This document shows positions 61,301 to 64,000 of a stretch of 64,000 bases of DNA, one piece after another. The first letter of the stretch is position 1, and each line of letters begins with the position of its first letter. The translations under genes were made by a program, and so were the position numbers. Source of the DNA: CAIXSC01 sp046349915 (GTDB lineage Bacteria; Planctomycetota; Planctomycetia; Pirellulales; Pirellulaceae); assembly GCA_046349915.1 (NCBI GenBank), contig JAXMBL010000003.1:186001-250000 (forward strand), read 5' to 3'. The notes under the pieces were generated by a model, which did no database searches, was not told where the DNA came from, and saw only the letters and a program-made list of their open reading frames with translations.

Positions 61301-61863
61301 CAGAGTTTTTCTTGGCCATATCGGCCTGTGGCGTCGGTCAGCCAATTGCCGATCGCCGAGCCGAGGACCATCGAGAGGACGGTTGTGAGCCCCATGCAGC
61401 CGTTAGCGGCCGACAGTTTTTCGGGTTTGAGCGTTTCCGGCAAGCTCATCAACCGAGCCGGCGAGAACAGGGTTGACTGAGCGCCCATGAGAGCCAGCAC
61501 GATGAAGAGCGTCGTCAAACTGCCCCAAGCGATGGCGGCCACCGCCATGATCATTAAGACGATTTCGGCGAACTTGCAGGTCAGGATGACGGTTCGCTTG
61601 GAAAAGCGATCGGCGAGATACCCGGCCGGCGCGGCGAGCAGGAGATAGGGGAGCACGAACGAAACGGTGCCGATGGCGAGCACCCAGGACTGGTTTTTGG
61701 GCTCCACATGTTGTTTGCCAATGCCTACCGCCAGCCAACGAAAGACGTTGTCGTTGATCACGGTAAACGCTTGCATGGCCAGCAGCGCGAGGAAACTGGG
61801 CGATGCCAGATTGTCAACGCCAACGGTCGGAGGCGTAGGCTCGCGTGTCGAGGCGTCGGACAT
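58339..61863 (-). CDS. MFS transporter-acyltransferase-acyl-ACP synthetase fusion (LplT-Aas-like)
   Basis: The start at 61863 gives 1174 aa. Residues about 20-425 are an MFS domain ('LAMQAFTVINDNVFRWLAVGIG', 'ADRFSKRTVILTCKF') like LplT. Residues about 440-640 are a PlsC acyltransferase (HX4D in 'VSNHISWLDGF', 'AIFPEGGITRTG'). Residues about 700-1170 are an AMP-binding ligase ('IIFTSGSTGTPKGVTLTYG', 'GYGTTELSPLV', 'DGWYCTGDIAVLDDDGFIKITGRESRFSKIGGEMV'). In E. coli LplT flips lysophospholipid and Aas reacylates it; here transporter and enzyme are one polypeptide. The longer in-frame start (61983) is unlikely. Confidence 0.92.
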   Translation of the reverse strand: MSDASTREPTPPTVGVDNLASPSFLALLAMQAFTVINDNVFRWLAVGIGKQHVEPKNQSWVLAIGTVSFVLPYLLLAAPAGYLADRFSKRTVILTCKFAEIVLMIMAVAAIAWGSLTTLFIVLALMGAQSTLFSPARLMSLPETLKPEKLSAANGCMGLTTVLSMVLGSAIGNWLTDATGRYGQEKLWLSAVVLIGIAGVGFAVSLGIRGIVAANPLLRFPWNAIPKTFHDLRELASRGGLFRVALGIAFFWSLGALAQLNIDRFAFENGVFRQTDVAPLLAALAIGVGVGSVLAGIWSQGRVELGIVPLGGFVLACSSIALFTVQGALVEASTGPVGGSYTASYFVAALLLGLLGVGAGLFDVPLEAYLQHRSPPQSRGAILAASNFLTFGGITLASVIFSGFRLPIRANDQPLLSSGQIFLVCGILTIPVCIYIICHIPQATLRFFVWLSSLTIYRLHVYGRDNLPPEGGAVLVSNHISWLDGFLLMLTSSRPVRPIAWVGSLQNKWVKALADMHGVIPIDASKPKSILRALKTAREAVLAGELVAIFPEGGITRTGLTQAFRPGMLRITEGTDVPVVPVFLDGLWGSIFSFSKGRFFWKWPRKWPYPIHIHFGAPIPTPENIQQVRQAVLELGSQAVARRTQDAMIVTRSFIRRAKQRKFKLKVADSLGTEVSGGQMLMRALILRRLLRKHVLAADERYVGLLLPPSAGGSIANAALALDRRISVNLNYTVTSDVMNACIKQAGIRHVLTTRRFLERFDFKLDAEIVFLEDLRDKLSLADKLITGLQTYALPAAMIERSLKLHEVTADDVITIIFTSGSTGTPKGVTLTYGNVGSNVEAIDTVVRLSSTDMLVGILPFFHSFGYTVTLWTVLSLDIGGVYHFNPLDGKQVGKLVHKYRGTVFLSTPTFLRTYLRRCEKEEFATLDVVVAGAEKLPSDLCDAFEQKFGVRPVEGYGTTELSPLVSVNIPPSRSFGSDQVDRKEGTVGRPIPGVTAKITHPETGVEQPVGEAGMLWIKGPNVMQGYLHQPELTAQVIRDGWYCTGDIAVLDDDGFIKITGRESRFSKIGGEMVPHILIEEHLNKAIGVNEEEGLKAIITAVPDSKKGERLVVVHTAITKTPSELQQELMAAGLPNIYIPGNDSYIQVESLPILGTGKLDLKAVKQIALDLSRE

Positions 61864-62134
61864 GAAGAAACTCCGGGGTGTTGGCACGTTGGCGGCGGGC
61901 GAGTCGGCCTGCGCCGGTTGGGTTGGAAGGCGGTTGACTCGCTCGGTCCAAGAATAGCGTACTAGTTGTCGTGTCCCGGCCAATTTCCGTCAACACAGGT
62001 TGATGGACCGGACGACTGGCAAATCCCGTTTGTTCCGACGTTTGCGACGAATCTTCGAGCGGCCTGGTCGAACGGCCGATCTGACACCGAAGGACGGAAT
62101 TACAGAAGATCCGTCGCGAAAGGGAGGACCTGTC

Positions 62135-62434
62135 GTGGAACTCAACCGCAATCACTACTTCGCTGCCGGAGTGCTCTGCATCCTGCTCGGCCTCCAATTC
62201 CGCATGGTCGACTCGTTCACCTTGAACGAAAAGTCGTCCCAGTACTTGGCTCAGCAGTTCTCCGACGGGCCGTCGGTCGCGGCCGCCGGACCGGTTAATC
62301 TGGGCTTATTCCCCAGCACTCCGCCCTCCCGACGCACGATTCAACCGCCTCGCTGGCTCGGGCTTTCCCTGATCTCTCTGGGCGCCGTCTTGCTGCTGCA
62401 TAGCCTGGCCATGAAGAAGCCGGGCGGTGGTTGA
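62135..62434 (+). CDS. Small two-helix membrane protein
   Basis: I choose GTG 62135 because a GGAGG ribosome site (62123-62127) lies 7 nt before it; upstream in-frame sequence to 62000 has no coding features. The 99-aa protein has two hydrophobic segments ('YFAAGVLCILLGLQF' and 'LSLISLGAVLLLHSLAM') separated by a polar stretch with 'SFTLNEKSSQYLAQQFSDGP'. This pattern is common in planctomycete small membrane proteins of unknown function. Confidence 0.75.
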   Translation: MELNRNHYFAAGVLCILLGLQFRMVDSFTLNEKSSQYLAQQFSDGPSVAAAGPVNLGLFPSTPPSRRTIQPPRWLGLSLISLGAVLLLHSLAMKKPGGG

Positions 62435-62698
62435 CGGTGCGTCTGGGCAGGGGCTGGCGCGATGCCACAAGTTAAGTCCCTGCATCGCTCGCCAGTTTGA
62501 CAACCTATCGGCGAAGAATAAGATGATGCGACTTCAAGGTCGCGGAGGCGCCCTGAGGAATGCTCGTCTGGGGCCTGCCACATCCAGCGTCGTTGGGCGA
62601 CAAGGCGCCCGTCGTCCCCCCGCGAGCAACCCAGGCGGCTTGAAAGCCTTGGAGGACCATTCCTAGTCATCTTGAGCTGATCTTGGTCGGAGTTGGAC

Positions 62699-63061
62699 AT
62701 GTCGCTCTATAACCGTATTACGCTCGCCGAAGTCGGGCCCGTGACTGTCGTTCAATTCGTCGACAAGAAGATCATCGATCCCGCCATTATCGATGAACTG
62801 GGGGACGAACTGTTCGCTTTGGTTGACCGCGACCAGCGCAAGAGTATTGTGCTGAATTTCGGCAACGTTGAGTTTCTTTCGAGTGCGACGATCAACAACC
62901 TGATCAAGCTCGAACGCAAGACTCGGGCCGCCAAGGGCGCCCTGCGGTTCTCGAACCTGCGTCGCGATATCCGAGAGGTGATCAACATTCTCCGGCTGGA
63001 TAAACTGTTCGCCATCCATACCGAAGAGTCGGAAGCGGTCGCCTCGCTGGGCGGCGCCTAG
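62699..63061 (+). CDS. STAS-domain anti-sigma factor antagonist
   Basis: ATG 62699 gives 120 aa of a single STAS fold like SpoIIAA/RsbV ('VTVVQFVDKKIIDPAIIDELGDELFALVDRDQRKSIVLNFGNVEFLSSATINNLIKL'). The Ser residues in 'FLSSATINNL' occupy the position that is phosphorylated in SpoIIAA. Such proteins free a sigma factor when dephosphorylated. No kinase is adjacent; the SpoIIE-type phosphatase at 20215 in this window is a candidate partner but is 42 kb away. The gap 62435-62698 holds no gene. Confidence 0.9.
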   Translation: MSLYNRITLAEVGPVTVVQFVDKKIIDPAIIDELGDELFALVDRDQRKSIVLNFGNVEFLSSATINNLIKLERKTRAAKGALRFSNLRRDIREVINILRLDKLFAIHTEESEAVASLGGA

Positions 63062-63072
63062 GGCAACAAAAA

Positions 63073-63130
63073 GTACGACGGACGTCTAGCCCGTCGGTTT
63101 GCTGTACGACGGACTTCTAGTCCGTCGTAC
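63073..63130 (+). repeat. Dispersed palindrome, direct pair (copies 15-16)
   Basis: Copies 63073-63098 (with changes ACGTCTAGCCCG) and 63104-63130 lie directly after the STAS gene. The second copy is almost perfectly symmetric, with GTAC at both ends. Confidence 0.75.
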
Positions 63131-63160
63131 GGTTCCGTGTTTTTCCGTGTTGTTCCGTGG

Positions 63161-64000
63161 CTAGATGTTCACCCACTGGCCGCTCTGGGCGCTGGCGAGC
63201 ACCGCGTCGCAGACCTTTTGAGTTTCCTGGGCGTCGCGGAACGTGGGACCGGCCGGCTTGCCGGTGGCGAGTCCTTCCAGGAAGTCGGCGACTTGGTGGA
63301 CAAAGCTGTGTTCGTAGCCGATTTGCAGGCCAGGCACCCACCACTTATCCATGTAGGGATGTTCGCCGCCGTGGTCGGTGACATGGATCGAACGCCAGGC
63401 TCGCAACTTGCTTTCGTCCCGGTGATCGAAGTAGTTCAAACGATGGAGATCGTGCAGATCCCACTGGATCGACGCCTTCTCGCCATTGATCTCGAACGTG
63501 TACAGGGCTTTGTGGCCGCGAGCGTACCGAGTGGACTCGAAGGTGGCGAGCGACCCGTTCTGGAAGCGGGCGAGGAACGCGCACGCATCGTCGATCTTGA
63601 CCGGCTCGACCTTGCCGGTCTGCGTGTGAGTCCGTTCCTTGATGAACGTCTCCGTCATGGCGCTGACGGTGGAGATGGAGCCATTCAGCCACAGAGCCGT
63701 GTCGATGCAGTGAGCGAGCAAGTCGCCAGTGACGCCCGAGCCTGCGGCTGCGGCGTCGAGTCGCCAGAGGGCGGCGCCGCCCTGGGGCAAGTCGGTTGAG
63801 ATGGTCCAGTCTTGCAGGAACACTGCTCGATAGTGGAAAATACGGCCGAGGCGTCCCTCTTCGATCAGACGCTTCGCCATCGTCACCGCGGGGACTCGAC
63901 GGTAGTTGTACCAAACGATGTTCGGCACCCCCGCCTTTTCGACGGCGGCGATCATCTCCTCGCCTTCGGCCACGTTCATGGCGAGCGGCTTTTCGCAAAG
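63161..64000 (-). CDS. Gfo/Idh/MocA family oxidoreductase (partial, C-terminal part)
   Basis: The gene begins beyond the window and its stop is at 63161-63163, so 279 residues are seen. The beginning reads LCEKPLA, the conserved 'EKP' motif of the family, followed by 'NVAEGEEMIAAVEKAGVPNIVWYNYRRVPAV', and the C-terminal alpha/beta domain has 'RHKALYTFEINGEKASIQWDLHDLHRLNYFD' and 'FVHQVADFLEGLATGKPAGPTFRDAQETQKVCDAVLASAQSGQWV'. These NAD(P)-dependent enzymes act on sugars or cyclitols in the cytoplasm. The Rossmann motif lies in the missing part. Confidence 0.92.
   Translation of the reverse strand, partial: LCEKPLAMNVAEGEEMIAAVEKAGVPNIVWYNYRRVPAVTMAKRLIEEGRLGRIFHYRAVFLQDWTISTDLPQGGAALWRLDAAAAGSGVTGDLLAHCIDTALWLNGSISTVSAMTETFIKERTHTQTGKVEPVKIDDACAFLARFQNGSLATFESTRYARGHKALYTFEINGEKASIQWDLHDLHRLNYFDHRDESKLRAWRSIHVTDHGGEHPYMDKWWVPGLQIGYEHSFVHQVADFLEGLATGKPAGPTFRDAQETQKVCDAVLASAQSGQWVNI

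Overview
The window is chromosomal DNA of a Planctomycetota bacterium, most likely of the Pirellulales/Rhodopirellula type. The evidence is protein content typical of that phylum: four DUF1501 proteins, two DUF1549/DUF1553 cytochrome-like proteins, a prepilin-type DUF1559 protein with a small lipoprotein behind it, a PhoX-type protein carrying the planctomycete 'LERREVFASG' N-terminal motif, a kinase-WD40 protein and a cobalamin-independent set of ordinary metabolic genes. Lineage is inferred from these families only; there is no rRNA or tRNA gene to confirm it.

Layout. 1-7.4 kb: the tail of an APS kinase gene, a CBM9-like protein, a DUF1501 and PSCyt1/DUF1549/DUF1553 pair, and glutamine synthetase. 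7.8-11.6 kb: a lipoprotein serpin, a heptanucleotide tandem repeat, a secreted protein of unknown function and a small remnant that joins a caspase-like start to a sulfatase-modifying-factor-like end. 11.7-18.7 kb: one large Ser/Thr kinase-WD40 gene cut in two by a complete 2.9 kb IS66-family element with identical flanking direct repeats. 18.7-25.8 kb: an EboE-like TIM-barrel protein, a GAF-SpoIIE phosphatase, a DUF1559 pseudopilin, a lipoprotein and a DUF4198-Kelch protein. 25.8-36.9 kb: a PhoX-like protein, an acetate-type Na+ symporter with its DUF485 partner, a TPR protein, a CorA-like protein, DUF1501, HIT, small hypotheticals and a class V aminotransferase.

37.0-45.2 kb is a tightly overlapped seven-gene operon read leftward: RDD, SpoIIM-like, membrane protein, DUF4129, DUF4350, MoxR ATPase and DUF58. 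Its upstream region (45.25-46.6 kb) has no gene but holds the most unusual structure in the window: two arrays of an 11-bp palindrome (CAGACAGTCTG) spaced 20-22 bp, each followed by a G/T-rich tract on the same strand. 46.6-50.5 kb: an SDR dehydrogenase and a two-subunit 2-oxoacid:ferredoxin oxidoreductase. 51.3-56.4 kb: a leftward cluster of two DUF1501 proteins and one DUF1549/DUF1553 protein. 56.6-64 kb: a lidless Hsp70, an MFS/acyltransferase/acyl-ligase fusion, a small membrane protein, a STAS protein and the end of a Gfo/Idh/MocA oxidoreductase.

Between the genes there are two families of dispersed short repeats. One is a 26-bp imperfect palindrome (arms ACGACGGACT / AGTCCGTCGT) present in 16 copies, mostly as close pairs. 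The other is a hairpin with a TCC loop and compensatory stem changes; three of its copies begin at or just after the stop codon of a gene.
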